This document shows, one piece after another, positions 33,003 to 46,020 of a stretch of DNA of 64,000 nucleotides; position 1 is the stretch's first letter, and every line of letters starts with the position of its first letter. Under the pieces are notes generated by a model. It ran no database searches. It saw only the letters and a list, made by a program, of their open reading frames with translations, and was not told the origin of the DNA. Both the position numbers and the translations under genes were made by a program. Source of the DNA: Antedon mediterranea. Taxonomy: Eukaryota > Echinodermata > Crinoidea > Comatulida > Antedonidae. The stretch spans positions 19,236,912 through 19,300,911 of the forward strand of contig NC_092675.1 in NCBI RefSeq assembly GCF_964355755.1. The letters are read 5' to 3'.

Positions 33003-36000
33003 CTTTGAATAAGTGGCAATTAATGTGGTCTTTTTTAAAAAAAATAATAACTGAAACAAGCTACTGACAATAAACATCAGGAAGTAAATAGTAAATATTA
33101 ATATAATATTTAATACATATCTCTTTAATCTGATGACAAATAATAAGTGTAGTAAAACCATTTTGTATATTTACAATATGGTTGATTTTGGAAGATGGGA
33201 TAAGAACATTGGTGGTCATTAACCTACAACATATCCATTTATCAAGAGGCATGTAATTAGTCTAAAACGTTTGACCCCTTTCAACTGGTTGGACTAGTCA
33301 AGTTGTTAAAATAACAATGGAAAATTAATAGGTCAACAAACCTAAATTCAAACATTAATCCATTACTTAAATGTTATGTTGTATAACCAGTAAAAGATGG
33401 CGCTTCAATGATAATAATCAATCACAATCATAATCAATCATACATCAGCATTTAGTTTGTAGATACATTCAGGACTCTGGAGAACCTCACAGACACCTTA
33501 TTTCCTGAAGATATCCCAGCATACTGTGAATACTCTTTATTTAAAGAACATATTTTACAAATTTGATCTTGTACCTATCACTACAATAATTCCAAAAACA
33601 CACTTGGTATGTCTAGAACATGTTCTTTATTAATAATGTGTAATACTTTTGGAAGAAGAAAAAAAGTATTAAATGAAGAAAAACCTTGCGGCAAAATACT
33701 AAGAGGATAACATTAACCTACAACTTTAGGTCCTATCCCAAAGGACAAGGTTTGACAAGACTTACAATAATTTGAGAAGCATGTGCTTGTGAATACTTAA
33801 AACAACTACCCCCTGATGACATTGATTTATGTACAATTGCCTGCTAAAATGACATCTTTAGACTCCTGCATGGGCCATTTACATCTTGGTGTTCAGGCCT
33901 AGAAATGTCTACCATGAGCTGATCTCAGTTATGAATTTAACTTTGAATTTAAAACAATAATATATTTGCATTTGAAAATTTCAACTATTTTAGGAAAGTC
34001 ATGAACCAAACTGCAATAAATATTAAACATTTTAATATGATTTTTATTATAAATGTAAGAAATGTCTAGACTTTTTCTGTATTCGCTTAATAATGATTAA
34101 TCTGACTGCTATGATAAATAATTCATTAATTTTCTTGTTTAAAGGTTAAATTACTTAAGCTAATAATACATTGAAAGACAGTGATAATAACAATCACAAT
34201 CACATCAATTTTAGTATTTTATAAGATCTTATATGTTTGTATAGCACATTGACTCAAATATAGGTCTTTGTATCATAAAGTCAATTTTACATTCAAGTAT
34301 ACGTCATCATCATATCTACAGCTAAAGGCAGTTGAAGTAGGCCTAATGAATTAAAAACTATTTCACAATCAGCTGATCCATTAATGAATTAAGAAATGTT
34401 TTACATGAATTCAAAGAGCAAACCAAAAATAATTTATTCTTGGTATTTACTAGCAAGCACACCCAATAAATTGACATAAAATACCTTTTTGTTACCATTT
34501 TAGTTTGTTATATTACCCTACAGGTAAACCAATTAAAAATTTGAATTCCGAATTAGTCAAAGTGCTAAAATATACATTTTACTCACAATTTAATATTGAA
34601 CATGATTTTAATGAATAATTAATCACGATATAATTATCAGATCTGGTTTATTTTACAGGTGTTTTTTCTCTTAATTAAAGATGAATCATCAGCTGATATA
34701 GATTATAATTCCACAGTGGTTACACTATCTGCAAAGGTCAAAGGCCAGAGCTGTATAACCAGTGTTAGGTCAGTGACATTTGTCTAAGGGTGATACTGTT
34801 GCACATGTGTCTGACATATCCCAATACCTTGACCAAAGCTATGCATTTGGTTTATTGGGTGATAGAATTGTATAGAAACTTGCAAGAGAAACAATGAAAT
34901 AACACAGCAGTTCTCATCAATCTCCTTTATATTCTCACTTTATTTGACATTAATATATCAAAGCATATCAACCTCTCACTAATGAGTTTCTTCACTTCTG
35001 GGGATAATTTTTCTTTTGTATATTTGTGGCCATGCTGCTACTGAAGGTATTGGCTTCTAAATACTAAAATACATTTATTTAATAATAAAAATATTTAAAA
35101 TTGTTTGTGATTTTTATCCTATGCTGAATTTCTGCTAAAAAAACCAAATAAAATAAAATAAATGTTTGGTCACAAACTATAAACATCATTAAAAGGTTGA
35201 TTCAAAATTGATTGATGCACTTTTAGAAACTGTATTGCAAAGATATTTACATTTTTTTAAATGTTTGCTTAAAATAAACATAATTTATCCATCATCCACA
35301 GGCCCTATAGTATATATTTGCTCTGGCATTATTAATTTTCCACACATATAGGTCAGTACAATATTATAACTATGAATTTTAAGTAATGCTTTACGACCAT
35401 CATCCAATAAAAAGTCTAAATCCCATGACCAAAATAAAATTATCCAGTCTGTTTAGTAGGCCTATATGTATAGTAATTCATATTTTCCTTTTCAGACTAT
35501 AGTAATCTCCCTTTGTTTTAGAAGCTATATCTATTACTTTTACTTTCAAACATAGGATACATTTCTTCTTGATTGATCTCTACTTACCAGGATAAACCTA
35601 TCTTTTCATCAGCATATCTTTTTTTTATACTGGGATATGGATCTCTGTAACGAGTGATATGAAATTATTTCTGGTTATCCGATAAGTAGCGAGCTTGACT
35701 AGGAGGATATGCTTATCTATTTATCATTTGTCATCCTTCCATATGCTCACATTTACATAAACACAGTTTCAGTGGGGGAAATAGTCTAAGAATATTACAG
35801 AATAATCTATGGTTCTTTAAAAGATTTAAAATATAACTAAAGTGAAACTTTTGAGTACAGTTTTGACTATATTGGACTTTTATAGGCTTGCAATTGCAAT
35901 AATTCATATTGCACTGTATTTATTTACACAATATGTAAACAAATAAGTACAGTAATTTAAAATATTTAGATAAAAATGGCTTTCAAACTGCACAACCCAT

Positions 36001-37178
36001 ATATACAAAATACAAATATATACCAAAATGCACTTTGACATTTAAACGCTTTTTTTCTGAAGAATAAAAATTTTCAATAAAGAATATTTCTTTAGCAAAC
36101 TAATCTAAGCTACTGTCTGTATATATACATTTGCTCTTTTCTTTGTTGAATTTGATGTCTGTTTGTGTATAGGAATTAAATAGCACAATGCAAAAGACTA
36201 CAAAATAGAGTAATTACTCTGGAAAAAATAAACCTGAATTATTTACAGATGAGGTAAAAGCATGCTTTTCTGTTTAAATCATGACCAACTAACAACCGCA
36301 AAGATTCTATATATGCCACCGGAAAGCCTTTAAAAGCAAGCTTGAATACTCAGTCTAACAGCAACGAGACTGATAAGGTGTTACATTAATGTACGTTAAA
36401 TCCGGAGCACTTGAAAATTTGCAAAAAAATCAGAGGAATGCGGTAATTCTAAGTACAAGTTAAATCAATCAGGCATCATTGGTGCTTCTACACCGTGTGT
36501 AACGCATAAGAACCCCAATAAATTGAGGATTAAAATATCTAGGATTTGCTAATTAATAGTCCATCTCTAATGAATCATTTCTAAATGGCGAGTTGTTGCC
36601 ATGAATTTAAAACTGTCCATCAATCAGTACTTTGTTTACTACTCTCTTTGCTAACTCTGTTTTTTGATGGAGAAAGGACATTTGACTTTACAAAAATTCA
36701 AGTGAATATCACGGTACAAGTATAATAAATGGCAATGTATTTAAAGAAACATGTCAAAGTACCTTCTTTACTTTTTAATTTGATGATTCAGAAAAATAAG
36801 TGGATTTTAATTAAACACTAAAAAATAAAAGTAACAAAAACATGATGTTTAGACATATAGTCTACTTTAGCTTCCATGTCCTAAATGAGTCCTATCTAAT
36901 TTAGATCAATTAAGCATATTTTTGCGCCTATCACAAATTACCATCTATAAAGCTGTAATATGACACCGGCACGAAAAACATGATAATCTCCAAAATCGTA
37001 AAATTACCTGAATTTACCTGGTTTGTAGAACAATCTTGATGAATATACATCAACAGCTCTACGTTCAACTGGGAATATTAAATTTCAAAAAAAGTATTCC
37101 ACATGATATACTTTATTTGATGATATACACGTTTTACTAATAATAAGGCGACAATTGATAGAATCTAGTTATATCTTA

Positions 37179-37899
37179 GGGCCTGTTCGTAGGGGTTGAA
37201 AATACCAGCTTATTCCCGATTTCCGTTCGCGTGGCCCAATTAACTTTTGCCTCAGGCTACAAAAAATTCGAGGTAAAATGTTCACCAAATTTGCAGGTTA
37301 TTTCAGCGATAATCCAATTATACTCGGCCTTCGAGGATAATAAATCTCCGATAGAGGCAATGTGTCAAATTTTGACAAACGTTCGCTGCCTAGGCCCGTC
37401 ATTTCTCCTACGAAGCTCTTCCATACACGCTTCGAGAGCGATCGTCAGCTGGTGCTGTCCTTGTTGGTGTAGACCGTTTAGGAATACACCCCGTTTAGTA
37501 GTAGGCCTAGCTGGTCGGTGGTGTTTCCGTCGTGTAACATTGGGCTCAAATTCTTCGTCAATGAGTAAAATAATGGTCGTCAGGAGAAGGCATATTTCGG
37601 CAGGATTATCGGCGTTAAGAGGCATAAGGTTTGTCGCAAGGATAAGCAGTGTAAAAGGTAGCAAGTAATTGTTATTGTAAAGAAAGATCGCGAGTAAAAA
37701 ATATACAACACGAAACTAGCGTGCGAAAATGGGGTCGTAGGTTGTAAAGACAACTGACCTTAAAACGTAATTTCCGGTTTGTGATTCGTCGATTAAGCAT
37801 TTAAGCGGTTAAATATTTCAAGTACGAACAACGCTCAATTTATAACCCGAGGCATGGGTGAAATTAAGCGCTTATTTTAACCACCGTACGAACACGACC
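37179..37899. mobile_element. PIF/Harbinger-like DNA transposon remnant (721 bp)
   Basis: The left end reads GGGCCTGTTCGTAGGGGTTG. The right end read inward is GGTCGTGTTCGTACGGTGGT, and the match continues with a shared TTRAAAATA. TTA is present on both sides (37176-37178, 37900-37902). The 3-bp duplication and GGGCC start are characteristic of Harbinger. The element is more CpG-rich than its surroundings. At 721 bp it is far shorter than an autonomous copy, which carries a nuclease and a Myb-like gene. Confidence 0.85.
37365..37625 (-). pseudogene. Arg-rich open frame inside the Harbinger-like element
   Basis: From an ATG at 37625 an 86-residue frame runs to a TGA at 37365. Its N-terminal part contains CLLLTTIILLIDEEFE, and then a basic block (TRRKHHRPARPTTKR). 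The C-terminal part is ACMEELRRRNDGPRQRTF. Harbinger nucleases often begin with an acidic/Leu-rich stretch, a run of basic residues and then an ELR-type helix, so this could be the N-terminus of a truncated nuclease. No catalytic residue is present. The opposite strand is also open (37231-37668), so the coding strand is not certain. It cannot be functional as a transposase. Confidence 0.4.
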
Positions 37900-37902
37900 T
37901 TA

Positions 37903-40681
37903 TTTGAAAATGAACAACACAGAGTTCTAAAGCCTGTTAAATCATTCATATGGAAATTAGTTTTTGGAACTTTATCGTTTTTTAAAATAAGAACCAAAAA
38001 GAATAACAACAAAATAGCAAATCCCAAAGAGCTCTTTGGCAAACATGTTTTCTCTTTTATTTCTTGAAAAGAAATGATGATAGTGGTTTGTGGGGATACT
38101 CTCACTTGAGGGCATGGTTTATGGACTGTATCATTAATGGATAGGGGTATTCAATGAATCTTTTACTTTTGTATATTGCGTTCTTCGAGGAGAATAGGGC
38201 ATTTTTCGTTTTATCTAGGTAAGCTAGGCACGAAATAAACTTTAAAATTAAGATTCTGGAAAATCATTAAAAAAACATGAGAAATAAATCCTTAATATTC
38301 CTAGCTATTCTATCTAGCAAAAAAATAACTAGGTAGCACAGTAAAATGTATACTGTAAGAACAGAAACAGAATATTGCTGTATTTTTTATACTTGTATAT
38401 ATTGTTGTAGACAAAAAAACAGAACAAAATAGTAAAAAACAAGGAAGAAAGATAACATGATGAAAGTTGGTACAACATGTATTGTTTAATTTAACATGGA
38501 AAACAATATTTGAAAGATAAATTGATATGATACAAAGCCAACAAATATTGTAAAGTTAACATGATTTTTATTCTACAAATTCAATTTGTTCATTACAATT
38601 GTTTATTGCATTGAACATTTTTATTACAACAAGATCAATCTTTGTATTCACCATACATACAAAATATGCCAGAACAATGGAGTTGGAGAAACATGAAAAT
38701 GCATTAGTGAAATACAGCACAAATGTCCTCACTTTTAAATAGAAATAGACTGAACAACGAAGGTGTTGTGACTAAAGATATTCCAGCACATAATTTATAA
38801 AATTCAAAGTAGACACTTTTATTACATTTAACAGCAGAATCGCTGAGTCATCAGTATTTCTGCGTTTCAAACTTCTTTGCTTCAGATGACCAAAAATCCA
38901 ATTGTACATAAAATTAAACGACTGTTTGTTACTTGTTTCTTGAAAAAAATGAATTTAACTACAATTTTTAAAGCAATAAAAATATTAAACAAAGCCTGTA
39001 AATGATAGTTGATAGATAGATATGCGTAATGACATTGAAATAAATGTGGTTTTTAATAACTTTTGGGAATAAAAGACATTTATAAGCATTGATTTTAACG
39101 AGATTGAAGTTGGTATGAAAAATTAGTAGCAATCAAATTAATTCAATAAAATTATATTACTACTTGATTTTCAGTCAATGAGATATTTTTAGATTTGAAC
39201 ATTTCATATAAGAGGGTAGATACAGTAATATGTTGATACATTTTGCAAACATTTCATACACATCCAACAGCAAGTACCTCACAAATTACATAAGGTATCA
39301 ACTATATCATGCTTAAAACGAACATTTGAGGCTTCAGGATGTGTAGTAAACAATCTGTACACTAGGTTAGGTTTGATCCCCGGAACTTTGAATGCTAGCA
39401 TGTTATAGCTTTATCCCATAACTAAGTAAATATTATGATAAAATAGATAGAAAAATCTTTTTAATTATCCCTTTTAGTTATTGTCGATAAATTCTACCAT
39501 GGATGTTGACAACTATCAATGTTTTTATGTATTTTATATTAATATTTGAACTATTAAAAGTTATAACCATTGATTAATATTTGATAAATTGCATTATACT
39601 GTATATATTATTTGATTTAGTTCCAATTGTAAAACACAAAATCACCTTGAATGACTAACGACAGTCAATCATAAAAGAAAGATAAGTACGAGTACTTAAC
39701 TACCTAGGCAGTAATATGAACAAGTATACTAACAATACATTTTTATCACGCGATAAACTTATCTATAAGCAACCAATCAATCCACAATACAAATATAAAG
39801 TTGATTCGGTGGTCACAGACTGCAAGCACGGACCTGCCCGTCGAATTCCGCGACTGCGAGTGAAGCTGTTCAAAATTGATTGACACCTACGATAAGCTGA
39901 ACAAAAGATTCTTTCCGGATCCACTCAGGAATAACTGATTATTTATTTGATATAACTTAATATAAAACAATTTTATACGTCAGTCAACAACGATGACCTT
40001 ATTTGAACTTAACACAACTTTTTTGTGTTTCGCAAAAATAATAAACGACTCGTAAAAGGATAGTATCCGTAATTTTATAGTACTATTGGTAGATGGAACA
40101 CATTTCTGTGTGAAGTTTTGAGACAATAAATAGTGATGGAATGCTATTCATATTTGATTAAAACACGACAGACATTACACGTATATCATGAACACTTATT
40201 GATACAATTTTCACACACTCGCACAATTGGAATTTCATGAAAATATACCTATAAATAACTAATACATTTTATATTTCAAAAAATCAATTATAATAACACG
40301 GTATTAATAATACATTTTAACTTAATAAGTAATATATTTTAATATTTATATATTTCTACAAGTGATAAATACAATATGTGAAAAAATGACAATAAAACTG
40401 ACTATATCTTAAGAAATTTACAATAATATTGATAAAAACTCAAAATTTAATTTAAGTTAATTTTCAATTTAAAATATTAATGTTTAAATGGAATATTTGC
40501 ATGACTATTTTGTAAAATAACTTGAATGTATCTCTTTTGTTAAATTATAATTATTTTTACAGGTGCGGGTACACGCAATTTTTAAAATTCTATCAAAGGA
40601 ATTTAGTAATTTTTAACTTTTTTAAAAGCGTGCATGTAACAAGTCCAATTATTTATCAATCACATACAGAATGTTGCAGAG
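37903..40681. other. Intergenic or intronic, no gene recognised
   Basis: This is AT-rich sequence. The piece at about 38213-38262 (atctaggtaagctaggcacg followed by aaataaa) matches a SINE 3' end seen at 61848-61890. A small CpG-containing island lies at about 39800-39930, with no open frame; it could be a promoter or just an old repeat. Confidence 0.5.
38213..38262 (+). repeat. SINE 3'-end fragment
   Basis: tttatctaggtaagctaggc with acgaaataaa matches the 3' part of the repeat at 61848-61890 (tttatccaggtaagcaggca, then cgaaataa). Only the tail is present. A shorter match lies at about 62944-62970. Confidence 0.55.
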
Positions 40682-40855
40682 TGTAGTATATGCACGCGCA
40701 CATATATATATGCGTACTGCGCATATGCTCTGACGAGTTGAGCCTACAAAACGTTCTATACTATTGTTCATGACTACTAGTTGGTTTCATTAAATACGTT
40801 CATTATTATACTCATCTCAACGTACTTATTAATTTGTCTACGACGATACACGACA
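40682..40855 (+). repeat. 5' LTR (174 bp)
   Basis: It starts TGTAGTATATG and ends ACGACA. It matches the 3' LTR base for base as far as I can read. Confidence 0.93.
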
Positions 40856-40856
40856 C

Positions 40857-40863
40857 TGGCGAC
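40857..40863 (+). promoter_or_regulatory. Primer-binding site start of the Gypsy element
   Basis: TGGCGAC one base after the 5' LTR is the usual beginning of a tRNA primer-binding site in Ty3/Gypsy elements. It then runs into GTAATTAG, so only the first seven bases fit. Confidence 0.6.
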
Positions 40864-41154
40864 GTAATTAGTGTTGAGGATGGCCGAGTGTGGAAAAGAC
40901 ACATTGACCAGTTGAAAGCGACAGACGCGGACGCTTACGCGAGTAAAACCCCTACCTTACATAGCGAGTTGGAACACAAGATTAAACAGACAGTACCAAT
41001 AACGATTGCGAGCGAAACGATTGCGAACAAAGAGCAAACATCCACCAACCAACCGGTTGAAGAGGAACATAGATTGTCTTCATCGCCTGAGGTTATTCCA
41101 CGACGCTCCACGCGACTTCGAAGGAAGCCAACACGACTTATCGAAGAGATATAG
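40858..41154 (+). pseudogene. C-terminal remnant of Ty3/Gypsy pol polyprotein
   Basis: The frame reads VEDGRVWKRHIDQLKA near its start, and PRRSTRLRRKP near its end, before a TAG stop at 41152-41154. The GRxWxRHxDQL motif and the RRSTRxRRxP tail are typical of the region downstream of the integrase core (GPY/F-like end) in Gypsy pol proteins. Everything upstream of this is missing: the frame begins inside the primer-binding site. The frame itself is open and free of stops. An upstream in-frame extension runs back into the LTR but has no ATG start, so it is not evidence for translation. Confidence 0.88.
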
Positions 41155-41379
41155 AACTTGTGAACAATGTTATTATTATGAACGTTAAAGTTATGTTGTT
41201 CATGTTTTTACACAAAATTATAATGGTGAGAATTACTCACATTTGTTAATTATTATGAGGAACCAAATAAGAACTATCTGGAACTATAGAAGCAGTAATT
41301 TAATCACGATGATTAACCTATTTGATTAACAAAATAATTAACGAAAGTTTATTGTGCTTATTGATATAATGTTAATAAT

Positions 41380-41389
41380 AAAGGAGGAG
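41380..41389 (+). promoter_or_regulatory. Polypurine tract of the Gypsy element
   Basis: aaaggaggag lies directly upstream of the 3' LTR, where plus-strand priming would occur. Confidence 0.8.
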
Positions 41390-41563
41390 TGTAGTATATG
41401 CACGCGCACATATATATATGCGTACTGCGCATATGCTCTGACGAGTTGAGCCTACAAAACGTTCTATACTATTGTTCATGACTACTAGTTGGTTTCATTA
41501 AATACGTTCATTATTATACTCATCTCAACGTACTTATTAATTTGTCTACGACGATACACGACA
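41390..41563 (+). repeat. 3' LTR (174 bp)
   Basis: It is the same length and sequence as the 5' LTR, and the flanking cagac resembles cagag before the 5' LTR. Confidence 0.93.
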
Positions 41564-41568
41564 CAGAC

Positions 41569-44472
41569 TATATATATGGGTTAATAAACATGAATATAAA
41601 TACAATTTTGTATTTAATTTCATCAGGAAATAGCTCTTCAATCTTAATTTATAAGTTAACTCAAGGTTATAATGTTTTATTCACATTTGTTCTCTATTTA
41701 TCGATGGCATTGAACAAGTGGATTAGATGAATGATATTGTGACATGGTGATTGTATTTGACAGGACCTGAAATGGCACTTGGGTTAGAGCATGGTGTAAT
41801 ATGTATAAGCCAACAGTTGATAGCTATTGTATTGTAAGCTGTCAAGCACTCCTTGATGATAGAAAACCTGAATAAATAAAGTCATAACATAAAATAAAAA
41901 TGTATTTAAAATTTGAACCCCTTACTCAGGGGGATCACATCATTTATGACCAGATGCAGGATTTTAGTTGAGTTGAGTTGAGAAAGAATTAGTTATTGTG
42001 CGGCCAATTTCATTGGTGGACTTAAATGATAGATACCACTCAGGGGACACCACCCCTATTCAAATGACGTCAATATTAAAGGAACACTTTATTGGGTGGC
42101 AAAGAGGTTCTATTGTAATAAAGAGTTGAAAATGCAAGAAAAAGAAGTTCGAAAAGTTAAATATATTTGATAATCTTAGAGAATGAATAATAATTGGCAG
42201 TCAGTGCAAGCCAGCAACACGAAGTTAATATCCAATACTGTTTTCAAGTCAATAATTTCTGAACGAAATTAAAGACACTGTTGGCTTTAATTGAAAATAC
42301 CAAATCTGGCAGGCAATGAACAAGATCTTTTAAGGGCATGGAAGATATGTAAAGTTTGATAATAGCAACCAGATGAAAATGACAGTTCTGTAAAGGATAA
42401 GAAATTGCGAAGAATATCAGGTACAACAAAAACTGTCAACTATATTGATAGAATTGCTATTATGAATAAAAAGCATTTAGGACATTTATTTTATCATATC
42501 TGAAATATATTCAATATATTTTGGTTTATTAAATTAGCTGAGAATAAAAATCACTTTGGCACTCTTCACAGTTGATTTATTACTAAGATTTAGAACCTTA
42601 AAACTATTAATATCATGGTGCAGCAACTGCCTACAGGTTGTGATTTGTCACGGGTGACTGGTTCGATCACTACAAATGTCATTTACGTTTGTGTGCCATC
42701 TCAATGCATTTATCTCACTGTGTAACATTGCGACATAGTTTTTAAACTTTAAGTGATCATCACAGGTATACAATATTGAATACAAGGATTTTCTGGGAAG
42801 TATCCATGTACAGTCCTAAGTGTACATTTCTTTTTGTTCCATCCAATGTCAGATATCTTGCTACATATTCCTTGAACAATGTTGTAAACAATCCAGGTTG
42901 TATGTAATCATATGTGAGGTACAGTCACTCTTATTATCAAAACAGGTTAAAATGTATACGTGCGAAGATTTGTTTAAAACCTTCGTTTTCTGAAACTCTA
43001 CGCAATGACTTTAGCTAGAATTGTCTCACTTTTCACTTTTTTATGACTTAAACTTGACCTAAATAACAAATGAATCCTATAACTTTTAATTCACTGATAT
43101 TTAAACCCAACACGAACAGCATTTAAAATAGCTAGCAAACTTGAATAGGTTGAATATCTTAAGAAAAAAGAAAACTTAAATGTCACGACTAACAGTCAGA
43201 ACAACTTGGATTAGTTCTAAAGTAACCTTAAATAATTGCCAATATTACATATTTTCATGAGCCAATTAATCACTATGATTGGGCAGTTAGATTTTCTTAA
43301 AGAGGAGAAGAAAATATTGAATGTCTTAAAAGATTAAACATTGGATAATATCTGAAATTCAGAGAATTAACCTAGACATAATCTGATGTTGAAGAGAAAA
43401 CAATCACGAAGTAGTTGATTGCTCATACATTGCGTTGAATGTTAGTATATTGGATTAGTATCTTAAGGTGAAAATGTTACCTACATTCACACTACACAAG
43501 AAAATATACAACAATACACAGGTGTATGGCTTAATTACAACAATGAACAATGTGAAAAAGAACTAGTGATAATGGTTATGGGATCATATCCCATCTATAA
43601 CAATTAATAGGTCTCGGATTAATGGTAATCCTGAAAAATGATACAGAAAAAATCACAAGATAAATGGACATAAACAGGTGAAAGAACATAGGTTTATGGG
43701 TCAGGACATACATAGGACAAAGAACACAGGCTGATGATACAAAAAAAACATTATTAACAATACAAGAAAATGACTGAAATATGCAGGTGTTCAAAGCATG
43801 CTAGACAGACAAATGTTTTGGACTAAAAAAACATATTTTTTACACAACAAAATTATCAAATCAAACTATTATTCTATGTTGTTTATGTTTTATATGTTAG
43901 TTTGAACATGTTCCTCCATTTGAAATAATTGATTGTAAGATTTAATTGTAGAAGAATATAAAATAATATAATCAAGTCTCTCTATATATTTTATTGCTTG
44001 GGAATGGTTGGGAAACGAGACAAGTTTCCCATGCAATAAACCAATCAGATAATGTTAACAAACTTTATAGATTTTGAAAATCTATTGTTTTTGTTGCTTT
44101 ACATATAAAAAAAGATTGCAATTGAAAAAACTGATTGTTTGATTAGTGTACACTTTGAAATATTGAAATAAAAATATAGAATATCATAATAAAAGTCAAC
44201 ACAAAACAAATGAAGGAACACCCATCATATCATATACAAGGAAAAGAACAGATGTACAAATATATCTCTACAGACAATGATGATAAAAATGTGTGGTGTA
44301 GTCCGTCTGGTGGTCTACGCTAATGAATCACAATCAAAACTATAAACAATAAGTTGTAAAAAATACCAATCAACATATGCTCTATATAAATATCAACTTT
44401 TAAAATACCAATGGTTCTCTGTAATGATCATGAAATTCATTTAATTAAAATTGTACTACATCAATTATATCA
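41569..44472. other. No gene recognised
   Basis: This is AT-rich. Around 42610-42700 a possible old tRNA-like B box (ctggttcgatcacta) may mark a degraded SINE. I see nothing else. Confidence 0.5.
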
Positions 44473-44505
44473 CACAGCAAAATTTGAAATTCTAAGCAAG
44501 AAAAA
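44473..44505 (+). repeat. Left terminal inverted repeat
   Basis: It starts CACAGCAAAATT, which is exactly repeated in inverse orientation at 51506-51517. Beyond 12 bp the two ends stay similar but not identical. Confidence 0.8.
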
Positions 44506-46020
44506 AAAATCTTGTTTTAAGAAAAAATTCTTAAAATAAGTATTTTTTTTCTTGTCAAGATTTAAAATTACTTAAAACAAGAAATAATTTTCTAGAAAAG
44601 ACACATTTTCTTAAATTAAGTTTTGCAATATTCTTGAAAATGCTTATTACAAGAAATATTTTACTTAAAATAAGAAGTCAATATCATTCTCTTCTTATTA
44701 AGAATAGTTTTGCTTAAAACAAGATTTGAAAATACTTAATTTGAAAAGTATTTTACTTAAAATAAGAAATCTATATTATATTTATCCCTACCAAGAATAA
44801 TTTTTCTTAAATCAAGATTGATGAATTATAAAAATTACTTAAAACAATCAATATTTTTCTAGGTAAGACAAAGTTTCTTAAATTAGGTTTCGCAATAGTC
44901 TTGAAAATACTTGTTTTGAGAAATATTTTACTTAAAATAAGAAGTCAATTTCACACTACCCTTATCAAGATTATTTTTACTTGAATCAAGATTCGCAATA
45001 TTCTTGAAAATGCTTATTACAAGAAATATTTTACTTAAAATAAGAAGTCAATATCATTCTCTTCTTATTAAGAATAGTTTTGCTTAAAACAAGATTTGAA
45101 AATACTTAATTTGAAAAGTATTTTACTTAAAATAAGAAATCAATATTATATTTATCCCTATCAAGAATAATTTTTCTTAAATCAAGATTGATGAATTCTA
45201 AAAATTACTTAAAACAATAAATATTTTTCTAGGTAAGACAAAGTTTCTTAAATTAGGTTTCGCAATATTCTTAAAAATACTTATTTTGAGAAATGTTTTA
45301 CTTAAAATAAGAAGTCAATATCATGATATCTTATCAAGACTATTTTTGCTTAAATTGAGATTCGCAATATTTTAAAAAATACTTATTTTGAGAAATGTTT
45401 TACTTAAAATAAGAAGTCAATATCATACTATCTTATCAAGACTATTTTTACTTGAATCAAGATTCGCAATATTCTTAAAAATACTTATTTCGAGAAATGT
45501 TTTACTTAAAATAAGAAGTCAATATCATACTATCTTATCAAGACTATTTTTGCTTAAATTGAGATTCGCAATATTTTAAAAAATACTTATTTTGAAAAAT
45601 GTTTTACTTAAAATAAGAAGTCAATATCATACTATCCTATCAAGACTATTTTTGCTTGAATTCAGATTCGCAATATTCTGATTTTGAGAAATGTTTTACT
45701 TAAAATAAGAAGTCAATATCATACTATCTTATCAAGACTATTTTTACTTGAATCAAGATTCGCAATATTCTTTAAAATACTTATTTTGAGAAATGTTTTA
45801 CTTAAAATAAGAAGTCAATATCATACTATCTTATCAAGACTATTTTTGCTTAAATTGAGATTCGCAATATTTTTAAAAATACTTATTTTGAGAAATGTTT
45901 TACTTAAGATAAGAAGTCAATATCATACTACAGTATATCCTATCAAGACTATTTTTGCTTGAATTGAAGTCAATTCTATTTTAATATTCTTAAAAATACT
46001 TATTTTGAGAAATGTTTTAC
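44500..46020 (+). repeat. Left subterminal tandem array
   Basis: From about 45290 to 46020 a unit of about 102 bp repeats. It contains ttacttaaaataagaagtca, an atcatactatcttatcaaga block and a ttcgcaatattct block. One unit is shortened near 45680. The part 44630-44930 recurs at about 45000-45290, an offset of about 368 bp, so there is higher-order structure. Units become more diverged toward the left end. Short open frames here are by-products of the repeat. Confidence 0.92.

Larger units (their letters stand above)
26186..37178. other. Region upstream of the first unc5 exon found; no coding sequence recognised
   Basis: This is either unc5 intron 1 or intergenic DNA. Repeats within it are listed separately (27074-27125, 30221-30519, 31137-31457, 31723-31895, 32969-33002), and a (CA)n run lies near 26983-27002. 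No minus-strand exon with a signal peptide and a phase-1 donor was found. The remaining stretches are AT-rich and unremarkable. Confidence 0.6.
40682..41563 (+). mobile_element. Internally deleted Ty3/Gypsy LTR retrotransposon (882 bp)
   Basis: Two 174-bp LTRs (40682-40855 and 41390-41563), identical by eye, start TGTAG and end CGACA. They enclose only 534 bp. A primer-binding-site start, TGGCGAC, follows the 5' LTR after one base. A polypurine tract (aaaggaggag) abuts the 3' LTR. The interior keeps only the 3' tail of pol. The flanks show an imperfect 5-bp duplication (cagag / cagac). Gag, protease, reverse transcriptase, RNase H and the integrase core are absent, so movement would require proteins in trans. 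Identical LTRs indicate a young insertion. Confidence 0.92.

Noticed and set aside
34660-34880. Possible conserved enhancer (aaggtcaaaggcc nuclear-receptor-like site)
   Set aside because: Single motif matches in 64 kb are expected by chance; no clustering or conservation can be judged from one sequence.
37365-37664. First exon of unc5 with a signal peptide (LLPFTLLILA)
   Set aside because: The hydrophobic start relies on a TTG codon; the first ATG is downstream of it, there is no phase-1 donor, and the frame sits inside a transposon.
37231-37668. 145-codon plus-strand open frame
   Set aside because: It begins at a GTG, has no recognised domain, and lies inside the Harbinger-like element opposite a more plausible minus frame.
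45388-45962. Repetitive open frames in the left array
   Set aside because: By-products of the 102-bp tandem unit, not genes.
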